In this document: in pieces, positions 52,821 to 61,299 of the stretch
Layout: every line of letters starts with the position of its first letter
How positions within the stretch are numbered: the stretch's first letter is position 1
Assembly (NCBI GenBank): GCA_038233075.1
Contig: JBBSMQ010000015.1
Location: forward strand, 20,688 to 84,687
Length of the DNA: 64,000 bases
Origin: Iamia sp038233075
GTDB taxonomy: Bacteria > Actinomycetota > Acidimicrobiia > Acidimicrobiales > Iamiaceae
Reading direction: 5' to 3'
Made by a program: the position numbers and the translations under genes
The notes under the pieces: generated by a model
The model's input: the letters and a program-made list of their open reading frames with translations, nothing else
Databases searched by the model: none
Told to the model about the DNA's origin: nothing

Positions 52821-53497
52821 TGCTCGCAGGAGCCGGTGATGCGGCCATCGACGCGCAGGACCTCTACCGCTTTTACCACGCCGCGGATGAGGAGACCCTC
52901 GCCCTTCGAGGGGTCTCGGTCACCGTCGACCGCGGTGAGGTGGTGGCGGTGACCGGCCCCTCAGGCTCGGGCAAGTCCACCCTGCTGGCCTGCCTGGCCG
53001 GGCTCGACGAGCCCGACGGTGGCGTCGTGCGGATCGCGGGGGAGATCATCTCCCGTCGCCCGGAACCGGTCCGCGCCCAGGTGCGGGCCCGCCACATCGG
53101 GATGCTGTTCCAGACCGACAACCTGCTCGAGCACCTCGACGTGGACGCCAACCTGGCCCTGGCCCAGCGCCTGGCCGGCTCGCCGTCACCGGATCGGAGA
53201 CGAGAGGTCCTCGAGCGCCTCGGGCTCGGCGATCGGCGTCGGGCCCGGCCCTCGCAGCTCTCCGGTGGGGAGGCGGCCCGAGCGGGGCTGGCGGTGGCCC
53301 TCATCAACGACCCCGAGGTCATCCTGGCCGACGAGCCCACTGGCGAGGTCGACTCCGACACTGAGGCATCGGTGCTGGACCTGCTGCGGGAGCGGGCGAG
53401 GGCCGACCGGGCCGTCGTCGTGGTGACCCACAGCCCCTCGGTCGCCGGCGCCGCCGACAGGATCGTGCGCCTGGCCGACGGGAGGGTCGCGCCGTGA
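52820..53497 (+). CDS. ABC transporter ATP-binding protein A (MacB/LolD type)
   Basis: A 225-residue ATPase: Walker A VTGPSGSGKSTLL, Q loop MLFQTDNLLEHLDV, signature LSGGEAARAGLAVAL, Walker B VILADEPTGEVD and switch His VVVTHSPS. The type energises FtsX-like permeases that move lipids, lipoproteins or peptides mechanically rather than through a channel. ATG 52820 overlaps the lipoprotein stop, and the gene overlaps ATPase B by 4 bases. Confidence 0.88.
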   Translation: MLAGAGDAAIDAQDLYRFYHAADEETLALRGVSVTVDRGEVVAVTGPSGSGKSTLLACLAGLDEPDGGVVRIAGEIISRRPEPVRAQVRARHIGMLFQTDNLLEHLDVDANLALAQRLAGSPSPDRRREVLERLGLGDRRRARPSQLSGGEAARAGLAVALINDPEVILADEPTGEVDSDTEASVLDLLRERARADRAVVVVTHSPSVAGAADRIVRLADGRVAP

Positions 53498-54174
53498 CCC
53501 CGACGTCCCTTACCGTGGCCACCGACGCGGCCCGCACCTACGGCACCGGCGCCACCGCGGTGGTCGCGGTCCACGGGGCCACCTGCACGGTCGATGCCGG
53601 CGCGTCGATCGCCATCACCGGACCCTCGGGATCAGGGAAGTCGACCCTGGTCCACCTCCTCGCCGGCCTCGACCGGCCCACCGCCGGCCTGGTCACCTGG
53701 CCCGCCTTCACCGACACCCCGCTGCGTCCGGGTCCGGTGTCGGTGATCTTCCAGGGGCCGAGCCTGCTCCCCGCCCTCGACGTGACCGAGAACGTGGCCC
53801 TCCCTCTGCTCCTCGATGGCACCGACCCGGCCACGGCCCGGGCCCGGGCCCAGGCCGCGCTCGACCGCCTCGACCTCGGGTTCCTGGCCGCAAAGCTCCC
53901 CGAGGAGCTCTCCGGTGGCCAGGCCCAGCGGGTGGCGGTGGCCCGCACCCTCGCCGGGACGCCCCGCCTGATCCTGGCCGACGAACCCACCGGCCAGCTC
54001 GACCACGAAGCCGGGGCCACGGTGATCGACGCTCTCCTCGACACCGTGGCCCACCTCGGTGCCGGTCTCGTCCTCACCACCCACGACCCACTCGTCGCGG
54101 CGCGGGTCCCCACCCGCTGGACCATGCGCGACGGCGAGCTCACCACCGTGGAGGCGATCTCGTGCTCAGCCTGA
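53494..54174 (+). CDS. ABC transporter ATP-binding protein B (MacB/LolD type)
   Basis: A 226-residue ATPase with ITGPSGSGKSTLVHLLAGLD, VIFQGPSLLPALDV, signature LSGGQAQRVAVARTL, Walker B LILADEPTGQLD and VLTTHDPLV. Two different ATPases with a single permease gene suggest a heterodimeric engine on a double FtsX permease. Start GTG 53494 overlaps ATPase A (GTGA), and its end overlaps the permease start by 13 bases. Confidence 0.88.
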   Translation: MTPTSLTVATDAARTYGTGATAVVAVHGATCTVDAGASIAITGPSGSGKSTLVHLLAGLDRPTAGLVTWPAFTDTPLRPGPVSVIFQGPSLLPALDVTENVALPLLLDGTDPATARARAQAALDRLDLGFLAAKLPEELSGGQAQRVAVARTLAGTPRLILADEPTGQLDHEAGATVIDALLDTVAHLGAGLVLTTHDPLVAARVPTRWTMRDGELTTVEAISCSA

Positions 54175-56825
54175 CCTGGATCCGAGGCCTCCTCACCCGC
54201 CGCCGCGGGCGTCTCCTCGCGACCGCCGCGGGCGTCGCCATTGCGGTGGCACTCCTGGCGTCCATCGGCGCCTTCCTCTCCACCTCCAAGGCGACCATGA
54301 CCGACCGGGCCATCGCCGATGTGGCCGTCGACTGGCAGGTCGAGGCCCAGGCCGGCGCGGATCCGGCCCAGCTGGCCACGACGGTGACCGCCGATCCCCG
54401 TGTCCGGGAGGCCCGCACCGTTCCCTTGGCCGACACCACCGGCTTCGGAGCCACCACCGGAGGCTCCACCCAGACCACCGGACCCGGCGTCGTCCTCGGC
54501 CTGCCGTCGGACTACCGGGCCACGTTCCCCGATGAGATCCGCGACCTGTCCGGCAAGAGCAACGGCGTCCTGCTCGCCCAACAGACCGCGGCCAACCTCC
54601 GGGCCGCGCCCGGCGACACCATCACCATCGGGCGCGCCGGGCTCGACCCCACGACGGTCCAGGTGGACGGCGTCATCGACCTCCCCCAGGCCGACTCCCT
54701 GTTCCGGAAGGTCGGCGCCCCGCCCCAGTCCCAGCCCCAAGCCCCGCCCGACAACGTCCTGCTCCTCCCGGCCGGCCAGTGGCACACCCTCTTCGACCCC
54801 CTCGCCGCCGGCCGGCCCGACCAGATCCACACCCAGATCCACGCCACGATCGACCACTCCCTGCCCTCGGACCCCTCTGCCGCGTTCACCGAGGTGACCG
54901 GCCAGGCCCGCAACCTCGAGGTGCAGCTGGCCGGCAACGGCCTGGTCGGCGACAACCTCGGCGCCACCCTCGACGCGGCCCGCTCCGACGCCCTCTACGC
55001 CCAGGTCCTCTTCCTCTTCCTCGGTCTCCCCGGCGCCGTGCTGGCCGGGCTGCTCACCGCCACCGTGGCCAGCACCGGCCGCGACCGCAGGCGCAGGGAG
55101 CAAGCACTCCTCCGCGCCCGGGGCGCCACCACCCGCCAGCTCCTCCGCCTCGGGACCGTCGAGGCCGTCGCCGCCGGGGTCCTCGGCGCCGCCGCCGGGC
55201 TCGGCCTGGCCTTGCTCGTGGGCCACCTCGCGTTCGGCACCGGCGCCTTCGGGGCCACCACCGCGTCCGCCCTCGGCTGGGCTGCGGGGTCCGCACTGGC
55301 CGGCATGGCCATCGCCACCAGCGCAGTCGGCATCCCCGCCTGGCGCGACGCCCGCGAGGACACCGTCAGCGCCAGCCGGCAGACGGTCGGCCGGACCGCC
55401 ACACCCCGATGGATGCGGGCCGGGCTCGACATCGGCCTGCTCGCCGCCAGCGTCGTCGTGTTCTGGCTGACCAGCCGCAACGGCTACAAGCTGGTCCTCG
55501 CGGCCGAAGGCGTCCCCACCATCTCCGTGTCCTACTGGGCCTTCGCCGGACCGGCCCTGCTCTGGACCGGAGCCGGCCTGCTCGCCTGGCGCTTCGCCGA
55601 CACCCTCCTCCACCACGGGCGACGCCTCGTCACCGCCGCGCTCCGGCCCCTTTCGGGCACCCTCGCCAGCACCGTCGCCGCCTCCATGGCCCGACAGCGG
55701 CGCCTCCTCGCCCGCGCCCTCGTCCTCGTCGCCCTCACCACCTCCTTCGCGGCGTCGACCGCGGTGTTCAACTCCACCTACCGCCAACAAGCCGAGGTCG
55801 ATGCCCTGCTCACCAACGGCGCCGATGTGACCGTCACCGAGTCACCCGGGATCGTCGTGGGCCCCGACGCCGCCCCTCGACTGGCCCAGGTCCCCGGCGT
55901 GCAATCGGTTGAGCCGATCCAGCACCGCTTCGCCTACGTCGGCGCCGACCTCCAGGACCTCTACGGCGTCCAGACCGACACCATCGTCGACGCCACCCGC
56001 CTCCAAGACGCCTACTTCGTCGGCGGGACGGCCAAGGACCTCATGTCCACCCTGGCCGCCAAGCCCGACAGCGTCCTCGTGAGCCTGGAGACGGTCAAGG
56101 ACTTCCAGCTGTCCCCCGGCGACCCCCTCACCCTCCGCCTCCAAGACGGACGCACCAAGCAGTACACCGACGTTGGGTTCCACTACGCCGGAGTGGCCAA
56201 GGAGTTCCCCACCGCCCCCTCCGACAGCTTCCTCGTCGCCAACGCCGACTACATCGCCCAAGCCACCGGCAGCAACGCCGTCGGCAGCTTCCTCCTCGAC
56301 ACCGGGAGCGCCAACATCCCCGCCGTCGCCGACCAGGTCCGATCCCCGGTCGGCGCCGACGCCCAGGTCACCGACATCACCACCAGCCGCCGCATCATCG
56401 GCTCCAGCCTCACCTCGGTCGACCTGGCCGGACTCACCCGCGTCGAGCTCGGCTTCGCCCTCGTCCTCACCGCCGCCTCCACCGGGCTCGTCCTCGCCCT
56501 CGGCCTGGCCGAGCGCCGCCGCACCTTCGCCATCGCTTCCGCCCTCGGCGCCAGCGCCCACCAGCTCGGCAGCTTCATCTGGGCCGAGGCCGCCTTCGTC
56601 GCCCTCGGAGGGCTCGCCGCCGGGGCGCTGGGCGGATGGGCCCTGACCGGGATGCTCATCAAGGTGCTCACCGGGGTCTTCGACCCCGCGCCCTCCGCCC
56701 TCGCCGTCCCATGGGCCTACCTCGCCACCGTCGCCGGCGTCGGACTGGCCGCAGTGGCCGTCGCCGCAGTGGCCACCATCCGCTCCACGCGCCGGCCCGC
56801 CATCAGCGTCATCCGCGACCTGTGA
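54162..56825 (+). CDS. FtsX-family ABC transporter permease
   Basis: An 887-residue permease with two FtsX-like modules. An N-terminal helix (LLATAAGVAIAVALLASIGA) is followed by a large extracytoplasmic domain (residues about 45-275), membrane helices at 285-460 with VLAGLLTATVASTGRDRRRR, a further helix pair, a second extracytoplasmic domain (about 540-760) and the terminal helices ending ATIRSTRRPAISVIRDL. Start GTG 54162. It completes the lipoprotein/ATPase A/ATPase B operon, which probably exports or extracts an envelope component. Confidence 0.88.
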   Translation: MLSLTWIRGLLTRRRGRLLATAAGVAIAVALLASIGAFLSTSKATMTDRAIADVAVDWQVEAQAGADPAQLATTVTADPRVREARTVPLADTTGFGATTGGSTQTTGPGVVLGLPSDYRATFPDEIRDLSGKSNGVLLAQQTAANLRAAPGDTITIGRAGLDPTTVQVDGVIDLPQADSLFRKVGAPPQSQPQAPPDNVLLLPAGQWHTLFDPLAAGRPDQIHTQIHATIDHSLPSDPSAAFTEVTGQARNLEVQLAGNGLVGDNLGATLDAARSDALYAQVLFLFLGLPGAVLAGLLTATVASTGRDRRRREQALLRARGATTRQLLRLGTVEAVAAGVLGAAAGLGLALLVGHLAFGTGAFGATTASALGWAAGSALAGMAIATSAVGIPAWRDAREDTVSASRQTVGRTATPRWMRAGLDIGLLAASVVVFWLTSRNGYKLVLAAEGVPTISVSYWAFAGPALLWTGAGLLAWRFADTLLHHGRRLVTAALRPLSGTLASTVAASMARQRRLLARALVLVALTTSFAASTAVFNSTYRQQAEVDALLTNGADVTVTESPGIVVGPDAAPRLAQVPGVQSVEPIQHRFAYVGADLQDLYGVQTDTIVDATRLQDAYFVGGTAKDLMSTLAAKPDSVLVSLETVKDFQLSPGDPLTLRLQDGRTKQYTDVGFHYAGVAKEFPTAPSDSFLVANADYIAQATGSNAVGSFLLDTGSANIPAVADQVRSPVGADAQVTDITTSRRIIGSSLTSVDLAGLTRVELGFALVLTAASTGLVLALGLAERRRTFAIASALGASAHQLGSFIWAEAAFVALGGLAAGALGGWALTGMLIKVLTGVFDPAPSALAVPWAYLATVAGVGLAAVAVAAVATIRSTRRPAISVIRDL

Positions 56826-57084
56826 TCCCCCCGCCAGGCCAAGCCCGCCGACGAACACGACGATGTCCACTCCCGGGGCAAGCCAGCTGGGAACGCTGTT
56901 GAGGTCGCCACTGGCCCGGCCGAACACCCCTGGAGGACCCACCGTCACCAGCGCAGCAACGGTTCCGGTCGCCACCAGACCGCAGGATCGCATCGGCGTC
57001 GTAGAGCCCTTCGAGGAGCCGCCATCCGAGGACGGCCGGCGCCGTCGGCCGACGTCACCGACCGGAGCACGGCCCCAGGTTGAG

Positions 57085-58195
57085 TGGGGCTGAGCGTGCC
57101 GGTCCTCGCCGGCGGCGGCATCGATGTCGCCGTCCCTGTCGACCCCGGCCGTGCCTCGGCGGAGGAGAACGGCATCGGTGGCCACCACGGCCGTCAGCCA
57201 CGCGGTCCCGAGCAACCAGCCTCCGATGACATCGGTGACCCAGTGGGCGCCGAGGTACGCCCTGGAGAAGCCCACCGCCGCACCCACGAACACGGCGACC
57301 GCCCCGGCCGTCACTTGCTGGCGCCACGGGCGCCCCTCCGCCACCAACCACGCCACCGCACCGGCGGATGCGACCGCCACGGTGGTGTGACCCGACGGAA
57401 CGCGAACCCGGCAACCACCTGGTCGGCGAGAGCCGGCCGCGGTCGACCGGTCAGGTGCTTGATCGCCTGGGACATGGCCACCGCACCCCCGAGAGCCCCG
57501 ACCATCACCAGCAGCGGCCGCCAGGACCGTCCCCGCCGCCACCCGACCAGCCCCACGATCGCCGCGACCACGACGGCACCGGTGCCTCCGCCCACGGTCG
57601 AGACGACCTGCATCGTCGTGGTCAGCCAACCCGTCCGATGCGACGCGAACCAATCAGCCACCGGCCGGTCGAGGCGGGCGATGCCCTCGGCGCCCACCAC
57701 CGCGTCGAACGTCTCGGCGAACGCCCATCCGGTCACGCCGATGACGACCATGGCCGCGGCGATGACGGCGACGAACGCCCGATAGGGGCGAAGCCGGGCA
57801 GCTACGGGAGCGACCAGGGGCTCCACCGCAGCCTCCACCCGCCGGACCACAGGTGTTGCCCGCAGGCGCCGACCGGCGCCCACCACGCGCTCGCGATGCG
57901 CGATCGCCCACCGCGCCGCCAGCCACACCCCGATGCCGAAGACCGCAACGGCTCCGATCACGAGGCCGGCCTGACCCAACCAGCGCTCGACGCGGCGGAA
58001 GCTGTTCCCCGCCAGGTACCCGCCGATCACCACCGTCGGTGCCCACACCAAGGCTCCGAGCACGTTCCAGGCCAGGAACGTCCGATACCGCATCCGCGTC
58101 ATCCCGGCCACTCCAGGGACGAGCGCGCGCAGCACCCCGACCCAGCGGCCCATCAGCACCGCCGGCCCGCCCCGGCGCTCGAACGGCCCCTGACG
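57085..58195 (-). pseudogene. Broken DedA-PAP2 fusion protein
   Basis: The sequence starts in the middle of a DedA domain (GPFERRGGPAVLMGRWVGVL, GMTRMRYRTFLAWNVLGALV) without its N-terminal half. It continues into a PAP2 phosphatase domain: motif C1 KHLTGRPRP, then a one-base deletion near 57396 in what should be TTCCCG, after which another frame gives C2 PSGHTTVAVASAGAVAWL and C3 SRAYLGAHWVTDVIGG. The original stop is lost. Toward 56830-57030 a hydrophobic stretch (LVATGTVAALVTVGPPGVFG) may be the start of yet another membrane gene; I cannot support a call for it. Confidence 0.75.
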
Positions 58196-58350
58196 AGGGA
58201 GGGGGGTGGGGGCGTCGCCAGGTGCACCGAAAGGTACGGACCGTTGGCTGAGGAGATGCTGAAGAGGTGGACCGGGTGGGGACGCGGGAGTGCCGGGCCC
58301 ATGTGGGCCCGGCACTCGGGGAGAGGTGTTCTGTGTTGGGGGTGGGTGGG

Positions 58351-58878
58351 TCAGCGGGTGGGCGTCACCTCCGGGGCGCCGGTCTCGGTGCTCTCGTTGG
58401 CCTCGGGGCCCTCGGGCCCTTCGTTGGCCTCGGAGCCCTCGTCATCCGCGCTCTGGTCGAGGACCTCGGCGTTGCCGGCGTCGACCTTGACCTCGAGGGC
58501 CGTGCCGTTGGCGTCGGTCATGTCGACCTCGTAGACGACGCTGCCGTTCTCGTTGCCGAGCTCGGTGCTGTTCACGGTGCCACCAGGGACCGCAGCCACG
58601 GCCGCCTTCTCCGCGTCAGCGGCGGAGATCTTGGCCAGGCCCTCGAGGGCCTTGGTCTCGTCGGCCTCGGAGGCCGACTCGTCCTCGGGGCTCTGGATCG
58701 AGCCGTTGAGGTTCGGGTCCTGGGTCTGGTCCTGCTCGGCGGCCTGGTGCTGCGCGGGGGCGGAGGGCGGGGGAGCGGGTGTGGTGGCCGCGCCGGAGAG
58801 GGCGGCCACCCCGAGGGTCAGACCGACGGCTGCGGCACCGCCGAGGATGATCCGCTTGGTGCGATCCTTGATGGACAT
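58351..58878 (-). CDS. Secreted PepSY-domain protein 2
   Basis: A 175-residue paralogue of PepSY protein 1 in inverted orientation, 6.4 kb away. The signal helix IILGGAAAVGLTLGVAALSG differs somewhat, but from PEDESASEADETKALEGLAK onward the proteins differ at only a handful of positions, and DNA identity there is about 95% by eye. The acidic tail is shorter. ATG 58878; the upstream region shares the TCAG-repeat block with copy 1. It is divergent from response regulator 2. Confidence 0.82.
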   Translation of the reverse strand: MSIKDRTKRIILGGAAAVGLTLGVAALSGAATTPAPPPSAPAQHQAAEQDQTQDPNLNGSIQSPEDESASEADETKALEGLAKISAADAEKAAVAAVPGGTVNSTELGNENGSVVYEVDMTDANGTALEVKVDAGNAEVLDQSADDEGSEANEGPEGPEANESTETGAPEVTPTR

Positions 58879-58947
58879 GGTTGGGGGTTTCCTTCCGTTG
58901 GGGCTCGGTCGGGGTGACCTCGCCGGTTGGTGACCCCACCATCGCAA

Positions 58948-58991
58948 CGGCGCCCTGAGGATCTCCTGAGCGCCTCTGAGGACTCCTTCAG
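58948..58991 (-). promoter_or_regulatory. TCAG-repeat operator upstream of PepSY gene 2
   Basis: Read on the minus strand, CTGAAG is followed by TCCTCAG, CGCTCAGG and CCTCAG with the TCAG units 10 and 11 bases apart (plus-strand CTGA at 58955, 58966 and 58976), ending CGCCGT about 70 bases before the start. Order, spacing and distance match the block upstream of PepSY gene 1. Confidence 0.65.
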
Positions 58992-59012
58992 GTGCGTCGC
59001 ATCCGGGCATCC

Positions 59013-59132
59013 TCAGGGTGTCTTCAGCAACGGATCGAGAGGGTGGCGCGGTGCTCGGTCCCACCCCGCTTCCGCGGCGCGCTTCCGCGGGGAGGCTCGA
59101 TCCCCTGGACCCTGTGCTCAGGGCACCTTCAG
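59013..59132 (+). promoter_or_regulatory. TCAG pairs upstream of response regulator 2
   Basis: Two plus-strand pairs of TCAG with 11-base spacing precede the regulator gene: 59013 and 59024 (CCTCAGGGTGTCTTCAG), and 59118 and 59129 (CTCAGGGCACCTTCAG). Their resemblance to the PepSY operators suggests autoregulation by an OmpR-type regulator. Confidence 0.5.
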
Positions 59133-59198
59133 CGGGAGCTCGGGGCCAGCGGGTGAAGGTGCAAGCACAACCCCGTCGTAGAGGGAAGGATCTGTCCC

Positions 59199-59876
59199 GT
59201 GCGCGTGCTCGTCGTGGAGGATGAGAAGAGGTTGGCTGCGGGCCTCAAGAAGGGGCTGGAAGCCGAGGGCCTGGCCGTCGACGTCGCCCTGAACGGCACT
59301 GACGGCCTGTGGATGGCGACCGAGAACCCGTATGACGTGATCGTGTTGGACATCATGTTGCCGGGGATCAGCGGGTTCAAGGTGTGCGCCACCCTTCGGG
59401 AGGAGGGCATCTGGACGCCGATCCTCATGCTGACGGCGAAGTCCGGGGAGCTCGACGAGGCGGAGGCCCTCGACACCGGCGCAGATGACTACCTCACCAA
59501 GCCCTTCTCCTACGTAGTGCTGGTGGCCCACATCCGTGCCCTGCTGCGGCGAGGCGGACGGGAACGGCCCACGGTGTTGGAAGCGGGCGATCTCCGGATG
59601 GACCCGGCGTCGCGCAAGGCGTGGCGCGGTGACACCGAGATGAACCTGACCCCCAGGGAGCTGGCCATGCTCGAGTTCTTCCTGCGTCGGAGGGGCGAGG
59701 TGGTGTCGAAGCGGGAGATCCTCGACCACGTCTGGGACTACGACTTCGAGGGCGACCCCAACATCGTTGAGGTCTACGTCCGAGGACTCCGGAACAAGTT
59801 CGACCGTCCCTTCGAGCGTGAGGCCATCGAGACCGTCCGCGGCTCCGGGTATCGGCTCGCCGCCGACGGTGGGTGA
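59199..59876 (+). CDS. OmpR-family response regulator (system 2)
   Basis: A 225-residue regulator starting at GTG 59199 after GGAAGGA. Receiver: RVLVVEDEKRLAAGLKKGLE, phospho-Asp in VIVLDIMLPGISG, Lys in TKPFSYVVLVAHIRALLRRG. Effector domain: LTPRELAMLEFFLRRRGEVV, NIVEVYVRGLRNKF, ETVRGSGYRLA. It is divergent from PepSY gene 2 and followed after 4 bases by its kinase. TCAG pairs upstream are likely its own sites. Confidence 0.92.
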   Translation: MRVLVVEDEKRLAAGLKKGLEAEGLAVDVALNGTDGLWMATENPYDVIVLDIMLPGISGFKVCATLREEGIWTPILMLTAKSGELDEAEALDTGADDYLTKPFSYVVLVAHIRALLRRGGRERPTVLEAGDLRMDPASRKAWRGDTEMNLTPRELAMLEFFLRRRGEVVSKREILDHVWDYDFEGDPNIVEVYVRGLRNKFDRPFEREAIETVRGSGYRLAADGG

Positions 59877-59880
59877 GCTG

Positions 59881-61290
59881 GTGACGCCCCGGGCGTCCCG
59901 GTTCAGACGCCGGTTTCGGTCGGTGCGGGTGCGCACCACCGCCGTTGCCGTCGTCGTCGTCGGGGTCGCGCTGGCGATCGGCGGCGTCACGCTGGTCCGG
60001 TTGCTGGAGAGCTCGCTCACCGACCAGGTCCGGACCGCGGGCGAGCTGCGAGCCGCCGACGTTGCGGGCGTGCTCGAGTCCGGCACCCCGCCCCGTCGCC
60101 TCGCGGTGGGTGACGACGAGGACCTGGTGATCCAGGTCATCGACTCTGACGGCGGCGTCGTGGCCTCCAGCGAGAACATCAACGGTGAGGGCCGCCTCGC
60201 AGATCTCGAGCCCGGACAGTCGCGAACCGTCGGTGCGACGGCGGTCGGCGAGGAGCACTCGTTCCTCCTGACCGCGACGGGGGCAGATGCCCCCTCGGGT
60301 CGGTTCGTCGTCCTGGTCGGGCGATCCAACGAGCTGGTCGACGAGTCGACTGGCCTGGTGACAACGGTCCTGGCCGGCGGTGTCCCGCTCCTCCTGATCC
60401 TCGTGGGGGTGACGACGTGGATGGTGGTCGGGCGGACCCTGGCCCCGGTCGATGCCATACGTCGGGAGGTCGACGAGGTCTCGGGCCGCGAGCTGCACCG
60501 GCGGGTTCCGGACCCTGACACCGGCGACGAGGTCGCCCGCCTGGCGGAGACGATGAACCGGATGCTGGACCGGCTGCAGGCGTCGCAGGCCCGTCAGCAG
60601 CGGTTCATCTCCGACGCCTCCCACGAGCTCCGGTCTCCGGTGGCGACCATCCGTCACCACGCCGAGATCGCCTTGGCCCATCCGGGCCAGGGGACCGACG
60701 CCGAGCTGGCCGAGGTCGTCCTGGCCGAGAACCTCCGCGTCGAGCGCCTCGTCGAGGATCTGCTGTTCCTGGCTCAGGCCGACGAGCGCACCCTTCAGGT
60801 CAGCCGCCACATCCTCGACCTCGACGACCTCGTCTTCGACGAGGCCGGCCGGCTGCGAGCGACGACTGATCTTCGGGTCGACATCTCCGGCGTGTCCGGC
60901 GGCCGGGTGCGAGGCGACGCAACCCAGCTACGGCGGGTCCTGCGCAACCTGTGCGACAACGCCATCCGCCACGCCCGCTCAACGATCTGGCTCGCCCTGG
61001 ACGGGACCGACACCCAGATCGAGCTGAGCGTGACCGATGACGGCGACGGGGTCGATCCCGCAGAGCGAGAGCGCGTCTTCGAGCGGTTCGTGCGCCTCGA
61101 CGAGGCCCGAGCCCGCGACGACGGGGGCAGCGGACTGGGCCTCGCCATCACCGCCGAGATCATCGCCGCCCACGGTGGAACCGTGACCGCGACCGACGGG
61201 CCCCGAGGCGGGGCCCGGTTCGAGGTCGGGCTCCCCGCCGCCGACGACGTCCCGTCGGGTCACGCGGCCACCGACAGGAGCGGGACCTGA
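59881..61290 (+). CDS. Sensor histidine kinase (system 2)
   Basis: A 469-residue kinase from GTG 59881. Helices at about 20-42 (VAVVVVGVALAIGGVTLV) and 162-185 (VTTVLAGGVPLLLILVGVTT) flank an extracytoplasmic sensor domain of about 120 residues. HAMP is followed by the H box SDASHELRSPVATIRHHAEI, N box NLCDNAIRHA, VTDDGDGVDP and GSGLGLAITAEIIAAHGG. The sensor domain does not resemble that of kinase 1 by eye, although both systems flank a PepSY gene. Confidence 0.92.
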   Translation: MTPRASRFRRRFRSVRVRTTAVAVVVVGVALAIGGVTLVRLLESSLTDQVRTAGELRAADVAGVLESGTPPRRLAVGDDEDLVIQVIDSDGGVVASSENINGEGRLADLEPGQSRTVGATAVGEEHSFLLTATGADAPSGRFVVLVGRSNELVDESTGLVTTVLAGGVPLLLILVGVTTWMVVGRTLAPVDAIRREVDEVSGRELHRRVPDPDTGDEVARLAETMNRMLDRLQASQARQQRFISDASHELRSPVATIRHHAEIALAHPGQGTDAELAEVVLAENLRVERLVEDLLFLAQADERTLQVSRHILDLDDLVFDEAGRLRATTDLRVDISGVSGGRVRGDATQLRRVLRNLCDNAIRHARSTIWLALDGTDTQIELSVTDDGDGVDPAERERVFERFVRLDEARARDDGGSGLGLAITAEIIAAHGGTVTATDGPRGGARFEVGLPAADDVPSGHAATDRSGT

Positions 61291-61299
61291 GGGTGGAAA

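Noticed and set aside
53538..57653. Two very long minus-strand frames (750 and 603 residues) antisense to the ABC ATPases and permease
   Set aside because: Gly/Glu-rich antisense sequence. Only the first part of the second frame (about 57085-57400) is real, as the shifted end of the DedA-PAP2 gene.
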